NCBI RefSeq assembly: GCF_963924675.1
Contig: NC_089220.1
Location: 116,204,697-116,268,696 of the forward strand
From: Phocoena phocoena
Taxonomy: Eukaryota; Chordata; Mammalia; Artiodactyla; Phocoenidae
Reading direction: 5' to 3'
Length of the DNA stretch: 64,000 bases
Shown: in pieces, positions 12,901-24,179 of the stretch
Layout of the letters: the number at the start of each line of letters is the position of its first letter
Position numbering within the stretch: the stretch's first letter is position 1
Notes under the pieces: generated by a model
The model's database searches: none
What the model saw: only the letters and a program-made list of their open reading frames with translations
What the model was told of the DNA's origin: nothing
Program-made: the position numbers and the translations under genes

Positions 12901-15900
12901 AGAACAAGGGAGACAGAAGCAGAGCGAGGCAGCAGCTCAGGGTTTCTGGTGCCCATCACCCGGCTCCAGACCAGGACCACAGCCGGAACTTCCTTGAGAG
13001 CCTCTTGATCTTCAAAAAGCTGTACATCACCTTCTCTCTGCTTCCCTGTGTCATCTCCTGCTCTCCACCCTATGCTCTCTTGCAGGCCAGGGGATAAGTC
13101 ACTGACCTGATAACTGAAGGGAATCAACCAGCCACCAATCTTCCAGGTAAGACTCTGATCTCCAGGGGCCTTTAGCAATCAAAGCCTTAAACTCAAAGGA
13201 ATGACTAACTGTGGAACTCTGCGTGTGTCAGATTGGTGGACGGAAACCTTTCACTGGAGGGGGAGGCGGGGGGCAAAGGAACAAATGTTTCATTGACGTT
13301 GCCTCTCGCAGTATGGCCAGGCATGAGGGCACGAGCGGCCGCTCCTCATATCCAGAAGCCCAGTTTCCGGGGTGGCACGGGCCCGTGCTAAGGAAGGGCT
13401 GTGCTTGCTGTTGGGGTGCTGGCGACACTCAGCAGGGCAAGCCTCCAGACACAGCTGCCTGACGGGCAGAGCCGGTGTGCTGGGGCAGGCGGTGGGTCCT
13501 TGAGGCGGTACTTAGCTCATGCGGGTGTGGGAGGTGTGTCTCTCTTTATCAGCCATGGGACCAGTGAGCTGTGTGCTGGGCTGAGGGGGAGCGTCTTCCC
13601 GCCCACCAAGGTCAGCCGTGGGTGGGAGGGGAGCGCATCTCAGGTGTGGGCTCAGCCCTGGTTCTAAAAAGCTTTGTGCTCCCTCTCTCAGCCAAGTGGC
13701 TGGTTGGCTGTGACTGTGACCAAGAGCTGGGCCTTCCTGAGTTTAGCTTCCTCCTCTGTGGACTGGAGGGGCTAAGGTCTAGGTTTTACGACCCACCATG
13801 ACTCTTGGAACAAAACAATCAGCGTTAAGTTCGGGGGCATTTGGGGAAAGTGTGGGGTAGTGAGTACTGATAAGCCAGAGATGGCTTCCTAGAGATGGAG
13901 GCAGCAGAAGAAACCATATCCCCATCTGCTTCCAGCAACTAGCTCACCAAATCCCCCAACCACCCTGTAAAGAAGGCAGGACAGCATCTGCATGCCCATT
14001 TTATAGACAGGAAAACTAAGGGCCTTCCACGCCAGCAAGGGCTGTGTGCTCTCTGCACTGTGCCACTGTACTCAAAGGACCAGAAGGCTTGGCTGGTGGG
14101 GAGATCAGCTGGGGCAAAGGCTTGTGGGTAAGAAGCAGTGTGGAGAGAAAGCTGAGTGTGTCCTGGGGGCGGGGCCGAGCCGAAACAGACTCCGGGGGCT
14201 CAGGGAGGGAAGGCTGGCACAGAGGCCTAGCCAGAGCGGGGAGGAGGCTCCAAGCCCAGGGAAGGCAGGAAGCCACGTCAGGATTCTGCCCATTCTTTAG
14301 CTCAGCAGGTTCCAAAAGCCCTAGAGTGAGGCTGAAGTCAGCTGGTGGATCCTTCAAAGGAAAGGATGGGCAGAGGTGCAGGGCCTGCCCTTGGGCCCAG
14401 AGCCAGGGCAGGGGTCAGGGACAGGGCAGAGGAGGACTAAACCACCCCAAATAGAAGGACGCAGGCAGGACAGGAAGACTGCTGAGAAACAGAAGGTTCC
14501 TCACCTCAGCCTTAGCCTGGGCCGGTGGGGAAGGAGGGAAGGGTCAGAGAGCAAGGGCAGTCAGCCAACATAGGCAGTTAGGGAGAGCTAGCAGGGGCTG
14601 GGCTGCCAGGGCTGCATTTCATCAGAAATCAGAGATGCCAAAGGAGGAGGATGATACTGACAATGATGATATCCCCACCCCCACCCCGACCTAACCGTTC
14701 CATAGCATATACTATGTGCCGGGCACTTCTCTGAGTGTCAGGTGTATTAACTCATTCAATCATCACTGAACTCTTATAATGCCCATTGTGGCTTCTCTTA
14801 TTATGCCCATTTTACAGATGAGGGCAGCTAGACACAGAGAAGTTGAGTAACTTGCCCAAGATCACACAGCTAAGTGGTGGTGTGGAGGCTGACACTCAGG
14901 CAGACTGACTCTGGAATCTGTGTTTATAACACTGTGTTCCATAGATGAGCCCTTGGAAGCTTCTAGGCCAGCTTCTCCCATACAAATGAGGAGACTGAGG
15001 CCCAGAGAGGGTGGAGCCTGGTCAGAGGCTGCTTGGCTGATGAATGCCCGAGCTTCATCCACGATGCCCTAAAGACAGTGTGTGTAAGTAAGCGTGGATG
15101 TGCAGGCCTGAGGTGGGGAGGGGACTAGGGATCTGGGGGTGTACTGCGGCACTGAGTACTGACCAGCGTACAAGTATCCCATGGTCTCTGCCCAGAATAG
15201 AAGTGCTGTGCAGTCTGGGACAGGCTATAGAGAAGGGAGGATGTGCTGAGACCCTTCCTTACTATCCGACCAGCCAGGTTCCCACCCAACCTGCACAGGC
15301 AAAAAACACTCGCTTCTACCCACCCTGGCTCCTCAGCTCAAGAACCCACCATGGGGTCTTCCCTGGTGGCGCAGTGGTTGGGAGTCCACCTGCCGATGCA
15401 GGGGACGCAGGTTCATATCCCGGTCCAGGAAGATCACACATGCCGCGGAGCGGCTGGGCCCGTGAGCCATGGCCGCTGAGCCTGCGTATCCAGAGCCTGT
15501 GTTTCGCAACGGGAGAGGAACCACCATGGGTCCCAACTGCCTGTCCCAGCAGGGCCCAACTCCTCTACCTGGCAGTCAAGGCCCACCCGTCTCTGCTCAT
15601 CTCTGCCATGGCTGAGTCCCGCTTCCACCCTTTGGCTTGTGCTTTCCCTTCCCCTGACTGCCCTTTCCCCTTCTCTCTAGGCACGTGGTCTTACCTGTCC
15701 TTTAAGACCTAGCCTCAATTCCCCTGGCTTCACAAAGTGTTCCAGACTGCTCCAGCCCTCACAGCTCCGTCCTCCCTCTGACCTTGTGCTATACACCATC
15801 TGGCACACACTATCTTCTCTCAGATCACACTGTTTTGGTGGAATTTCACCTGGATTGTGGGATCCTGAAGGTGAAGGCCAGCCCTCCTCCTACTCCATGG

Positions 15901-18900
15901 TCCCTGGGCCAAGCCACGGCCAGGACTGGGCAAGAGGGGGCAGCTCAGAGCGCAAGGAGAAGCAGGACTGGGGTAGGTCAAACCCCAGTGTCAGACGCGG
16001 AGACACCTTAGAACAGGTTCCTGGGCCGCTGTTAGGGTGCCGAGCTTACCACAGTGACCTTCCTCCCTCGCTAGGCTGGCCCAGAGCCCTGGGCCCAGAA
16101 GACAAAGAACACGAGCAGCAATCTGTGCCCCGTTCTGCACCACCCCACGTCCCTGCCTCTCTCTCTCTAGCCTGGCTCTTCCCCATCCCCAGGAAGTCTT
16201 CCCCGGTGGCACCACCCCACAATGACCCTTCCTGCTCTCACTTCCTGTCACAGTCCTTGGCTGCGCAAAGTTCCTGACCTCCCCACGTGCCCTCTCTCGT
16301 CACAGGCCGCAGGCCCACCTCTCCAGGCACCGGCATGCCCCCCAAGGGCAAACCCAGGGCTTCTCCTCTTCCCTCCCCCAGAGGAGCGGAACACAGACCT
16401 AGGCACGGGGCAGGAACTGGCTGCCCTCCATCGTGAGGGCTGCCCCCAGGGGTGTGCTGGCTCAGAGCCCCAGCCCCTGACTGGAAGAAGGGGGTGCAGG
16501 AGGCTCGACAGCATCCACCTAATCCCAGACTGCTGTGACGGTTAAACCCAGATTAGCCCAGGCCGTGACACAGATCAACCTGCCCCCGAGACCTGAGGCC
16601 CAGCTGCCCTGAGGAAAAGACCAGAAGAGTGCATGGAGCTGGCCCAAATCTAAGGTCTTGAAGGGAGGACGGTCATGGCTGCTGGGGCTCCTGGGAGCAG
16701 ACAGCACTGGGGCAGGGAGAGTCTGGGCTCAGCTGAACTGGCTGAGGAGGAAATGGGCACAGGGAGCCATAAGCCTGGGGACAGAGCATGAAGACAGACA
16801 GACAAGTGGAGGGAGGCCAAAAGCTAAGGCCAGGGCAGGCTCGGGCAGAAGACGTAGGCTGGTCCCAGCTCTGCCTGTCTCACTGGGTGATGCTGGGCCA
16901 GTCCCCATCATCTCAGAGCTCAGTTTCCCCATCTGTAGAATGTTGACCCAGCTGATCTCTGACATTTGTTTTCTGACATCAGGCTGTGTTAGCGTCATCC
17001 AACAAGGTTCCTTAGAGGAAGTGAGATAGAACTGGCAGAAAGGAGGAGGAGGGTGAGTTGGGTACATGGAGGGATGACCGGCAGGGCAATGGCCTTGAGG
17101 CAGGAAAGCATGGGAAGCTGGGGAATGGTGAGGGAAGAACTGTAGGAGATCAGGTGGGCTGTGTGCTCCAGCTGGAATGCCAGCACAGTGACCCAGAGGG
17201 ATGCAAGGGCCTGGAGAAGGCCAGGGCACAGTCCTGAAGACACAGCAGGGCCCAGGCCAAGGTGGGGGGTAGGGGTGGAACAAGAGGCTTGGAGGCTGAC
17301 TAGACCATAGCGGGAAAGAAAGAGATGGACCAAACGGTCCCGCACTGCCTGGGCTGGCTAGGGAAGGGAGAAGTCCATGTTCTCTGATGGGGGTACCAAA
17401 CAAGGGGCCACAGTCCCTGCTCTAGGAGGACCCCTTCCTCCCCCCTACCTCTCACCCCCGCCCCCACAAAAGAGGAAGCTTCCAGGGCAGCCAGGCCTTG
17501 CCAAAAAAGGAAACCAAGAAAAGGGGAAGTTTTCTGGCCCGAGAGCTGTCAACCAGAGCACGGGAAGTGTGGTCAGTCTCTTGTGACATAGCTAGACAGC
17601 GCTGCAGTGGCCGCAATGGGACTAGGGGTAGAGGGTAGGACATCAGGTGAGGGCTGAGCTGTCAACTCCAGGGCCACCCACTCCTACCACTGCCCCCTGT
17701 AGGCTGTTGCGCCCCACCCCCTAGGCTGATCCTCAGCTTCCCACCTGCACATTAGGGGCCCTGGCCTGGCCCTCCTCCAAGAAGAGTGTCCAGCTCTCCC
17801 TGCTTCTCCCAAGTGCCCAGCCTGGGTAGTGATCCACCCCTGCTGAGGTGAAGGTTCCTGGAAGGGGAAGCTAGGCAGAGGAAGGTCATCTGCCCCTCCC
17901 ACACCTGCAGGGCCCGGCTGATGCTGGGGGAGCTCCTCACCCCATGGAGAGTCTCTGCTGAGGACTGGGCCTCCTCACCTGGAGAACTCCTGTGGTCAGG
18001 AGTCAGGCGGAAAGCCCTGGTGTCCCTGGACCCAGCCCCAGATTTCCATCAGGGAGCTGTGACACTGGGGAAGTCTTCCCTGCCTGCCATGGTCCTTCCT
18101 TCCTACTGCTGGGCTGGCTGTGGAAGGTCAGGTGGCATAGCTCAGATATCCCTTCCTGCATGAAACCCTCCTGGAGCCCCCAGGCCCAGGCTGACTCAAT
18201 GTCTCCCTCTTGGGGACCCCCACACAGCTCCTTTCCTCTCCTTGGTCCTAGTTGCAAGTTCTGGGGTCTGAAATCCTGTCACACCAGGGTACTTCCTCCT
18301 GTCCCACCCCTCCCCAAGCTGGCTCCTATTCCTCTTGCCATCCTGACTTATCACCTCTTCCAGGAAGCCTTCTCTGACTGTGCAGACTGGGTTAGGTACC
18401 TCCTCGACCCCCACAGCTGCCTCTGTTACAGGCCCTGACACATTTCATTGTAACTGTAGGTTGACCTGCCTGTCTGTCTCCCCATCCACATGGAGAAGCC
18501 TATAGACACATCTAGTTTCTCATCCCTGGTCCCCAAGCCCAGGACCAGCACAAGGTTGGCCCCAGTAAATGATAAATGTCAAAAATGCTGAATTACTATG
18601 CCCACCCTTGAGGTCACAATCCAAATGAGCCACTTCCTCCAGCTGATCATCAGCCTTCGCTTACGAGAGAAAAAGAAAGGAAAGAACACGAAACTAAAGG
18701 ATTTCCCTGACTTCCCAGATTTCAATTTCTCCTCACTGCTAGGGTTTGAACAGACCACTGCAGCCTCCATCTACCCCAGAGAGGCAAGGGATTAGTGCTC
18801 TGATAAGTGTAAGCTCCTCCCTATACCTGCTTTGGAAATTTGAGGAAACTGAGGCTCAGGAAAAGGCAAGCACTCGCCCAGAGTCGCAAGGAAAATCAGC

Positions 18901-21900
18901 AGAGCTGGGTCCAGAACGAGGCTTCCAACTTCCCATCTCTTTCCTCCACACCGTGGTCATCTTGGGCCTGTGCCAGCATCTACCTCACCCCAGCCTGCTT
19001 GTAGAATCTTCACTATTCAGGACAGAGGGGTCACAGAGTTTGGCAGGAAACTCCTGGTGACATCACCAAGCACCCCTCCCATTTCTCCCAGCTTAGAAAA
19101 CCCCCCCTCCTCCTGGGAATTGCTCCCCCACCCCGCCACCCTGTTCAGCAGGGGGAGTTCACCTTGAAGGTGATGAATACATCTAAGCTCTCAAGGGAGC
19201 AAGGATTTCCACTGGAAATGGTGATGCTTGGAGAGCCCCAGCTGTGACCTCATCCCCTAGAGGAGGTAACAACAACGCCCTGCCCTGCGGAGTGGCCCCA
19301 TAATGGCTCCCCCAGCAGCCACCAAGTCAACAATAACATCCTGTTGTTTAACTGGACAAGGGTGAGGCCAGAACCAGCTGGATACGTGGAGACTGGGCTC
19401 TGTTTCTTGCTGTGGACAAGCTGGCTCACCTCTGACCTTGGAGGTCAGGGCCTTCCTGGGCTTCTCCATCTCCTCCAACCAGGGATGGAATGGGAGAGGG
19501 GTATACAGCTTACACAAGCGTGCCAACCTCCTGCCCTTACCTTCAAACCACCCCCTCCAGTCCCTGCTGCAGGGAGGTCAGGCCCACAAAGTCACATCCT
19601 TGACTGACCCATGTGACAGCGACAGCCCTTGGGGGACAACCTCCAGAGCCCTGGCAAGCTCTGAGGGTCAGAAACAGGTACAGAGCTCAAGGGTACCTGG
19701 CAGGTCAGTACTAGCACATCCCTCTCTCTGTCCAGAGCTGTTCTGGGCCAGGCCTTCATCAGGCTAGAGAGGCATCAACCGCCCTGAGAAGGGCAGGCTG
19801 GGACCCTCCCAGAGCTCCCTTATCTAATCTTTCCCTAGAACTTATAGGTCCAAGCAGCAGAAAATAAATTATGGAGAAGATCCCTCCATACCCATTCCAG
19901 TCCCCACACCTGTCCTGTCTTATAACTAAAAGCCCACCATTACCCTTGATCTAGTCATTCCTGGAGGCCACCGTCCGCATCCCCTCAACCCACTGGTATA
20001 TAGGGAACTAGGCCTACAGCAAGGGTCCTCCTCTCACCCTACTCCTTCGTTTGCCCCGCCCAAGCCCATTCCCGTCCGACTACCATGTGTCACTCCACAG
20101 GAACTAGGAGGCAGCTGTCAGCTAGGCATACCATTACCAGCTGGTGGTCCTGGGGGACAGGTGGATGGCAGGGTCTGTCTGGGCAGTGGGGTGCCTGGCA
20201 CTGGTGAAGAAGACCACAGACGGCCCTTGGACAAGATAGGTGAGGGGCTGGCAGACCCCAGTGGGGGTCAATAGTGTATTACCAAGCAGAAGGCATGGCC
20301 AGTGTGGCTACAATAGTGAACTGTGTGCAGGGGAGAGAGCACTTTGGAAAGTGGGTAAGAGGACAGAAAGCAGTTTTAAATAGCCTCAGGGTGGGGACTA
20401 AGTGCCCGAGATGGGGAGGCAGTATTAGGTGCTAAGAGGTGGGTGTGCATTAAGTATGTGTGTGAAAGGGTGCCTTGGGAAGATGGGGGATGTGGACAAG
20501 CAGAGCCAAATGCAAAGTTTTGGCGCAGAGGGAGATTCCAGAACACTCAGATGTGGCCATTCATCTGCTTCAGCATGTACAAATGCCGTGCTGTCCAAGA
20601 CAGCTAAGAGGACTGAAGCAAGGCAAAGATGCTGGGAAGGCAGAGGAAGCTCAGACTGGAGCTAATATGACTGAGGGGTGTGTAAGTGTCCACCATGAGT
20701 AGATAGATGGCCAGAGGTCCAGATGTCCTGCTCCACTTCCACCAGGAATGCCTCTCTGGCTGGGTAGCAGAGCCGGCCCCCAGAGTACCCTCTTTATGGC
20801 CAAAAAATTGCCTAAATCTTTCTCCACTTCCTAACCCAGAACAAGCACTGGTCCTGTGCCAGATCAGAGCCCCCTGACTGCACTGTGAGCTCACACAATA
20901 CAGAGTGACCTTGGGCAAGTCCCATCCCCTCCACTGCAGCCGCAGTTCAGGCCACTCGCTTTTTGAGCGGTTTTTTTTTTTTTCTTCTTCTTCTCTCTCT
21001 GCTAAGAATACCTGCCCCAGATAATGCTCAGGCTCTGGCAATCCCTGCAAACCGCCTCAGGCATCAAAGGGCTCCCGGAGGGGCCAGATCCCCCCACCCC
21101 CCACTGCAAGGCCACCACCACCACAGGGGGGCCCAGCGCCGCCAAATTTGGGGACAGAGCCCAGTCAGCCTGGAGGTGGGGAAGCATATGTGTGCATTGC
21201 AGGGGAGGCGAGCTCAGCCCCTCGCGGCAGAAAAACCTCAAAACCCATCCAGCCAGCTTTCTGACCCATCGTACAGTGTGGTCTAAACTGAGGCGCCCCT
21301 GGGGGAGACTCCGGTCCCCCAAGTTCACATAACCACCGGGGCCTAAAAGCTGCAGCCCTTCCCCAGATCCTCTGCCTGGGGGTCCCAATGGCCGCGCCCC
21401 ACCCAACGGGCACTGCCCCCCAGGCTGGCGCCGATTCCTGGTGACAACTGCCACGTGCGGACAAGGAGGGAGCGGCCGGTCCCGGCACTGCAGAGGCAGC
21501 GCCCCGGTGCCTGAAGCCTCCGCACCGCACCACGTCCCGGCTCACCACTGGGTGCCCACCCCCTTTACCCGGCCTGCGCTCGGGGCCGGGGCGGGGGCGG
21601 GGGGCAGGCAGCGGGGTCTTTGTTCCCGCAGCCGGAGCGCGGCGGCGGCGGCGGCAAAGGGTCCGCGCCCCCCTTGCCGGCCCAGCCTGCGCCCCGCGCG
21701 ACAGCGGGGACCGCAGCTCAGGAAGAGAGGAGCTGGGTGGGGGTCCCTGCGGGAGAAAGGATCCCGCACAGAGGCCCCACCGCTGGAGGACCAGGAGCGC
21801 CTCGGGGCCGAGAGAGGGGCCCTCTCCCTCCCCCCTGCGCCCGGGCGCTGCGGCTCCCGGCTGCGGGCGGACTTGGAGTGACTTAGCCGGGTCTCCAGCC

Positions 21901-22276
21901 CCCGCGGATCTCTCGCCGCAGCGTTACTGCCCGCTCCAGTGTAGCAGCGCGCACATTCACACACTCACCCAGACCCACACGCTATCCGCGGGGACAGCCC
22001 AGGACCCGCAGAGCCGCGCGCACGCACTCCCTCCGGTGCCGCACACTCCGCACCCGCGCCGCGCGGCATCGGATCCCGCGCCTCGCCGCTCACGCGGCGC
22101 CACCTACCTTTCCAGACAGCGGAGATGCGGGGTCCGTTCCTCGGGTGGCCTTGGGAGGCGGCGACCGTCCAGAGCAGCAGCAGCAGCCGCAGCGGGAACC
22201 CGGACCGAGCCAGCGGACTGGGAACGCGGGCGCGCGGGGCGCCGAGGGAGGCGCATCCGGGCGGAGGCGGTGTCAT
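582..22276 (-). CDS. SEMA7A: SEMA7A, GPI-anchored semaphorin 7A (14 coding exons)
   Basis: Fourteen exons join on the minus strand into 1998 bp, or 665 residues plus stop: 22276-22108, 8438-8287, 7769-7728, 7398-7306, 7092-7008, 6857-6747, 6085-5946, 5345-5161, 4263-4155, 4070-3872, 2017-1890, 1686-1526, 1326-1265, 943-582. Every junction has AG/GT and the phases agree. In order, the protein shows a leucine-rich signal peptide (about 1-43), a Sema propeller (about 50-470) with RGD at 264-266, a cysteine-rich PSI domain (about 488-525), an Ig domain (C565 to C612) and a hydrophobic C-terminal tail ending LLVH, which fits a GPI-anchor signal. Known family role: SEMA7A binds integrin alpha1beta1 through the RGD and plexin C1, and acts in axon growth and T-cell/macrophage signalling. 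It also carries the John Milton Hagen blood group. No lesion is visible and the length is within a residue or so of the human protein as I recall it. Confidence 0.97.
1265..1326 (-). CDS. SEMA7A: SEMA7A coding exon 13: PSI-Ig linker
   Basis: 62 bp encoding [19 protein letters not shown], the linker between PSI and Ig. Acceptor TCCAG, donor GTACAT. One base on the left and one on the right complete codons of the neighbouring exons. Confidence 0.94.
1526..1686 (-). CDS. SEMA7A: SEMA7A coding exon 12: PSI domain
   Basis: 161 bp starting [11 protein letters not shown] and carrying the cysteine-rich PSI core ([20 protein letters not shown]). The donor is GTATGT. The PSI domain links the propeller to the Ig domain. 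Confidence 0.97.
1890..2017 (-). CDS. SEMA7A: SEMA7A coding exon 11
   Basis: 128 bp encoding KGTIHKVVE and [19 protein letters not shown], the last propeller blade. Acceptor TACAG. The donor GGGTGAGC uses the GT that keeps the arginine codon whole. Confidence 0.96.
2320..2520 (-). repeat. MIR SINE fragment
   Basis: In inverse orientation the stretch shows the MIR hallmarks: a gagtcct-type tail region, CACACAGCTGGT and AACTTGCTCAAGGTCA. Confidence 0.8.
2550..2870 (-). repeat. Ancient L1M 3'-end fragment
   Basis: It resembles the 3' region of old mammalian L1 elements, with phrases such as CAGATTTACAGAAAAGTTAC, GTACAAAGAGTTCCC and GTACATAATTATTAA. It is non-coding and strongly diverged. The orientation is inferred. 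Confidence 0.6.
3872..4070 (-). CDS. SEMA7A: SEMA7A coding exon 10
   Basis: 199 bp encoding [17 protein letters not shown] and [11 protein letters not shown], ending HVLYLTT. This is the late part of the Sema propeller. Acceptor CCCAG, donor GTGAGG. Confidence 0.97.
4155..4263 (-). CDS. SEMA7A: SEMA7A coding exon 9
   Basis: 109 bp encoding [17 protein letters not shown] and [13 protein letters not shown]. It contains the sequon NYS. Acceptor CCCAG, donor GTGAGT. Confidence 0.97.
5161..5345 (-). CDS. SEMA7A: SEMA7A coding exon 8, begins with GD of RGD
   Basis: 185 bp opening with [14 protein letters not shown], followed by [10 protein letters not shown] and the highly conserved [15 protein letters not shown] segment, ending in VFSNP plus two bases of a tryptophan codon. 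Donor GTGAGT. Confidence 0.97.
5620..5935. repeat. Imperfect CA-rich tract in SEMA7A intron 7
   Basis: About 300 bp dominated by CACA and CACACG/CTCACA variants on the plus strand. It is a degenerate dinucleotide-type repeat rather than a clean microsatellite. It lies directly downstream of exon 7 in the transcript sense. Confidence 0.7.
5946..6085 (-). CDS. SEMA7A: SEMA7A coding exon 7, ends in the R of RGD
   Basis: 140 bp with [20 protein letters not shown] and [10 protein letters not shown]. The last codon is the arginine of the integrin-binding RGD; glycine and aspartate open exon 8. The sequon NVS is present. Acceptor GTAG, donor GTGAGC. Confidence 0.96.
6698..6731. repeat. CCCAG pentamer repeat at SEMA7A exon 6 donor
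   Basis: Six clean CCCAG units on the plus strand, which the transcript reads as GGGCT repeats. The array begins about 16 bases past the exon 6 donor. Confidence 0.95.
6747..6857 (-). CDS. SEMA7A: SEMA7A coding exon 6
   Basis: 111 bp encoding [20 protein letters not shown] and the following [10 protein letters not shown]. The donor GTGAGT is followed within about 20 bases by a GGGCT pentamer array in the transcribed strand. Confidence 0.96.
7008..7092 (-). CDS. SEMA7A: SEMA7A coding exon 5
   Basis: 85 bp encoding the conserved propeller strand [16 protein letters not shown], ending in phase 1. It contains the potential glycosylation sequon NDT. Acceptor CCCAG, donor GTAGGG. Confidence 0.95.
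7306..7398 (-). CDS. SEMA7A: SEMA7A coding exon 4
   Basis: 31 codons, phase 0 on both sides, with the Sema-family CGTNA core and conserved cysteines ([21 protein letters not shown]). Acceptor GCAG, donor GTGAGA. Confidence 0.96.
7728..7769 (-). CDS. SEMA7A: SEMA7A coding exon 3 (42-bp small exon)
   Basis: This short in-frame exon of 14 codons reads [14 protein letters not shown]. It is phase 0 on both sides, so skipping it would leave the frame intact. Acceptor CTCAG, donor GTGAGT. Confidence 0.94.
7845..7965 (-). repeat. MIR-like fragment
   Basis: It contains GACAGATGAGCAGC and ACATCACACAGGCTG, weakly conserved MIR core motifs, in inverse orientation between SEMA7A exons 2 and 3. Confidence 0.6.
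8287..8438 (-). CDS. SEMA7A: SEMA7A coding exon 2: start of the Sema propeller
   Basis: It encodes residues 57-107, including the conserved stretch [19 protein letters not shown]. It contains an N-glycosylation sequon, NAS, near the end. The acceptor is TTAG and the donor GTGAGC. A 13.7-kb first intron separates it from exon 1. Confidence 0.96.
14690..15065 (-). repeat. MIR SINE, plus a second MIR-like fragment
   Basis: A fairly long MIR copy runs from about 14690 to 14940, with CATTTTACAGATGAGG and CTTGCCCAAGATCACACAGC. It is followed by a second diverged stretch (14960-15065) with GAGGAGACTGAGGCCCAGAG. Both are inverse. Confidence 0.75.
15354..15518 (+). repeat. CHR-type SINE, 3'-truncated
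   Basis: Starts with the CHR head (CTTCCCTGGTGGCGCAGTGG), carries the tRNA-like A and B boxes, and ends at the CAACGGGAGAGG stretch without the usual A-tail. Short direct repeats related to ACCCACCATGGGG flank it. This is the only young SINE in the left 38 kb. Confidence 0.85.
15680..15880 (+). repeat. L2 LINE 3'-end fragment
   Basis: Contains typical L2 tail phrases: a CCTTTAAGACCTAGCCTCA-type start, tandem pyrimidine-rich words and TGTGGGATCCTGAAGG. Diverged and non-coding. Confidence 0.55.
18150..18600 (+). repeat. L2 LINE 3'-end fragment
   Basis: Contains CTTCCAGGAAGCCTTCTCTG, a long pyrimidine-rich stretch and a final CCAGTAAATGATAAATG, the usual order of an L2 tail in plus orientation. 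Confidence 0.6.
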
Positions 22277-22440
22277 CCCGAGGCCCGGGAGCGACAGCGG
22301 AGAGCAGCAGAGACTGAGCCAGCGCCCGACAGCAGAGGCGGAATGTAGCGCGAGGCGGAGTCAAACGCCTGACCCCACCCCGCCCCTCCCCCCCCCTCCC
22401 CGCAGCCTTTCTCGCCTCCCGGCTGGCCAAGGGGGGCGCA
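21440..22440 (-). promoter_or_regulatory. CpG island over SEMA7A promoter and exon 1
   Basis: This roughly 1-kb block is dense in CG dinucleotides, unlike its flanks. It covers the first coding exon, the start of intron 1 and the putative upstream promoter beyond 22276. GC-box-like C/G runs occur at 21580-21605 and 22370-22400. No TATA box is apparent upstream of the ATG, so a dispersed CpG-type start is likely. The exact transcription start cannot be fixed from sequence alone. Confidence 0.75.
22108..22276 (-). CDS. SEMA7A: SEMA7A coding exon 1: start codon and signal peptide
   Basis: This exon encodes residues 1-56 plus one base. It starts with MTPPPPG, followed by an arginine-rich stretch and a leucine run that forms the signal-peptide core, then the first mature residues ending in AVWK. 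The donor is GTAGGT. The leucines are written by a CTG repeat. This ATG matches the family's conserved N-terminus, and no other in-frame start fits. Confidence 0.95.
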
Positions 22441-24179
22441 GTGACCACCGCCCGAGGAAGCTTCACCACCTCTTCCTGGGCAACTCCACAGGGAGAACCC
22501 GGGTGGGCGGGAAGCAAGGCAGACTTGTGGTGTTCTGTGATCGGCTCCAGGTCCTGTCCCCTCTCAGGGCCTTAGATTCACTCCCCCCACCCCATAAAGG
22601 GATTGGCCTAGAAGTCAGGGAGGACCTCTCCTGAGGGCACAACCTTGCTAATGGTCAGTTAAGTGTTTGGGCCCTGAATGCTGTAGTGCTCAGAGGATGG
22701 ACTGGCCTGAGTGGATAACAGCTCCTCTGAGCCTATAAGCAGGAGCAAGATGCTTTTCCCTAAGGAGGGGGGGTGGGTTTCAGGCAAAGGGTCAGTAACC
22801 TGTGGGGAGCACTCAGAGCCCCATCCTTGCTCTGCTGTGAGAACACGGGATTTTCATCTTGGCCTGGCTCCCTCCCCTCCTTTCTCCTCCCTTCCCCAGC
22901 CAGCAGCAGCCTTCTGGGCTGCCTCCCCCCCAGCCAGCTGGTGTATGCTCAGAAAATCCAAACTCATTTCCATGTGAGTGGAGGGGGATATAATTAAGAA
23001 GTCCCCTTCCCCAAGTAGAAAGAGAGGGGAGCATCCTGCATGCCCAGGACTCACTGTTGGGGAGGCAGAATCAGACCAGCTTTAAGCGATCTCTGCCCAC
23101 AAGATGCATAGGGCTCAGCTGTGCAGGCAACCTGATGACCTGGTGGTGACCCCCGGCAGGGTCCGGCCCAGTCCCTCTGCAGTTATCTGAACAGCCCCAG
23201 GAAGCTCTGCCATCAGCTCATCTTTTCAGAGCCACGTGTTTGCCCTTTGTAAAGAAGTCTCCTCTCCCTCAAACCAGAGAGGGTCCAGACCCTCCATCTC
23301 TGTTTCGGCCCAAGGTAACCATGGATGGGAAATCCACTTATCCAGTGCTTACTGGATGTCTATCCCCAGGTGGACTGCACGGAGAGAAGACAGGTTGAGG
23401 AGGAAGGAGCAGAGGGGCATTGGGGCCTCCAAGACACACACACCTAGCTGGACTCGATTCACATAGTGCAGACACCACCAAAGACAGGGAACAGGCTGCC
23501 CTGGCCCCAGCCCCAGCTCCAGCCCTCTGTCCAGCTCCACAGCCAAGAAAAGGTTATCACCGGGAAGTTCTGCCTTACCATTCCATATTTTGTTTCCAGC
23601 TATCCCTTCTTTCTTCCCTAAGTGCTCCTAAGATACCCCAACAAGCCAAAAGGTGAAATCAGGATGCCTCCAGAGATAGTGCAGGACCAGGTTCCTGGCC
23701 TGCTGGGTAAGGCCAACAGCGCCATGATGCCCAGAGGTACACTGCCACAAAGAGAGGGAGGCTGTGGACAGTCGAACGGCCCCTCCCCAGTCCTATACCC
23801 AAGCCTGTGGCCCTGAAGCCAGCAGCACGTCCTGGCCCAGGCTGGCCTCCAAGACTGACACTCTGTTTCCAGCCTCATCTGCTGAACTTTATGACCCCCA
23901 GTGCCTGCCCTCTCTGCAAGGTAAGCAAATTAAGAAATTGCCTGCCCTGCCTTTAAGAACTGAGAATTCAGAATTGATAACACTGCCCACGTGCACAGCA
24001 ACTCACAACACAACCCACTTCCGCCTACGTTCTCCCTGCCAGTCCTACATTCTCTCCCTTAGTGAGCGAGGGAGCACATCCCTATATGAGAGGAGGAAAC
24101 TGAGGCACAGGGAGGGAGAGAGATCTCCCCAAGCTCAGCTGATGGAGCCATGATGGGAACCTGGGTTTTCTGACTCCAG

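Larger units (their letters stand above)
8439..22107 (-). other. SEMA7A: SEMA7A intron 1 (13.7 kb)
   Basis: No coding exon is recognised in this long GC-rich intron. It holds MIR-like fragments (about 8975-9125, 9700-9810, 13935-14040, 14690-15065, 16850-16990, 18830-18920, 20870-20930), L2-like stretches (15680-15880, 18150-18600) and one CHR-type SINE (15354-15518). The many long open frames in it are a by-product of low AT content. Confidence 0.7.

Noticed and set aside
21441..22634. Several open frames of 100-190 codons in the CpG island
   Set aside because: Low stop-codon frequency in GC-rich DNA explains them. Only the minus-strand frame starting at 22276 matches a known protein.
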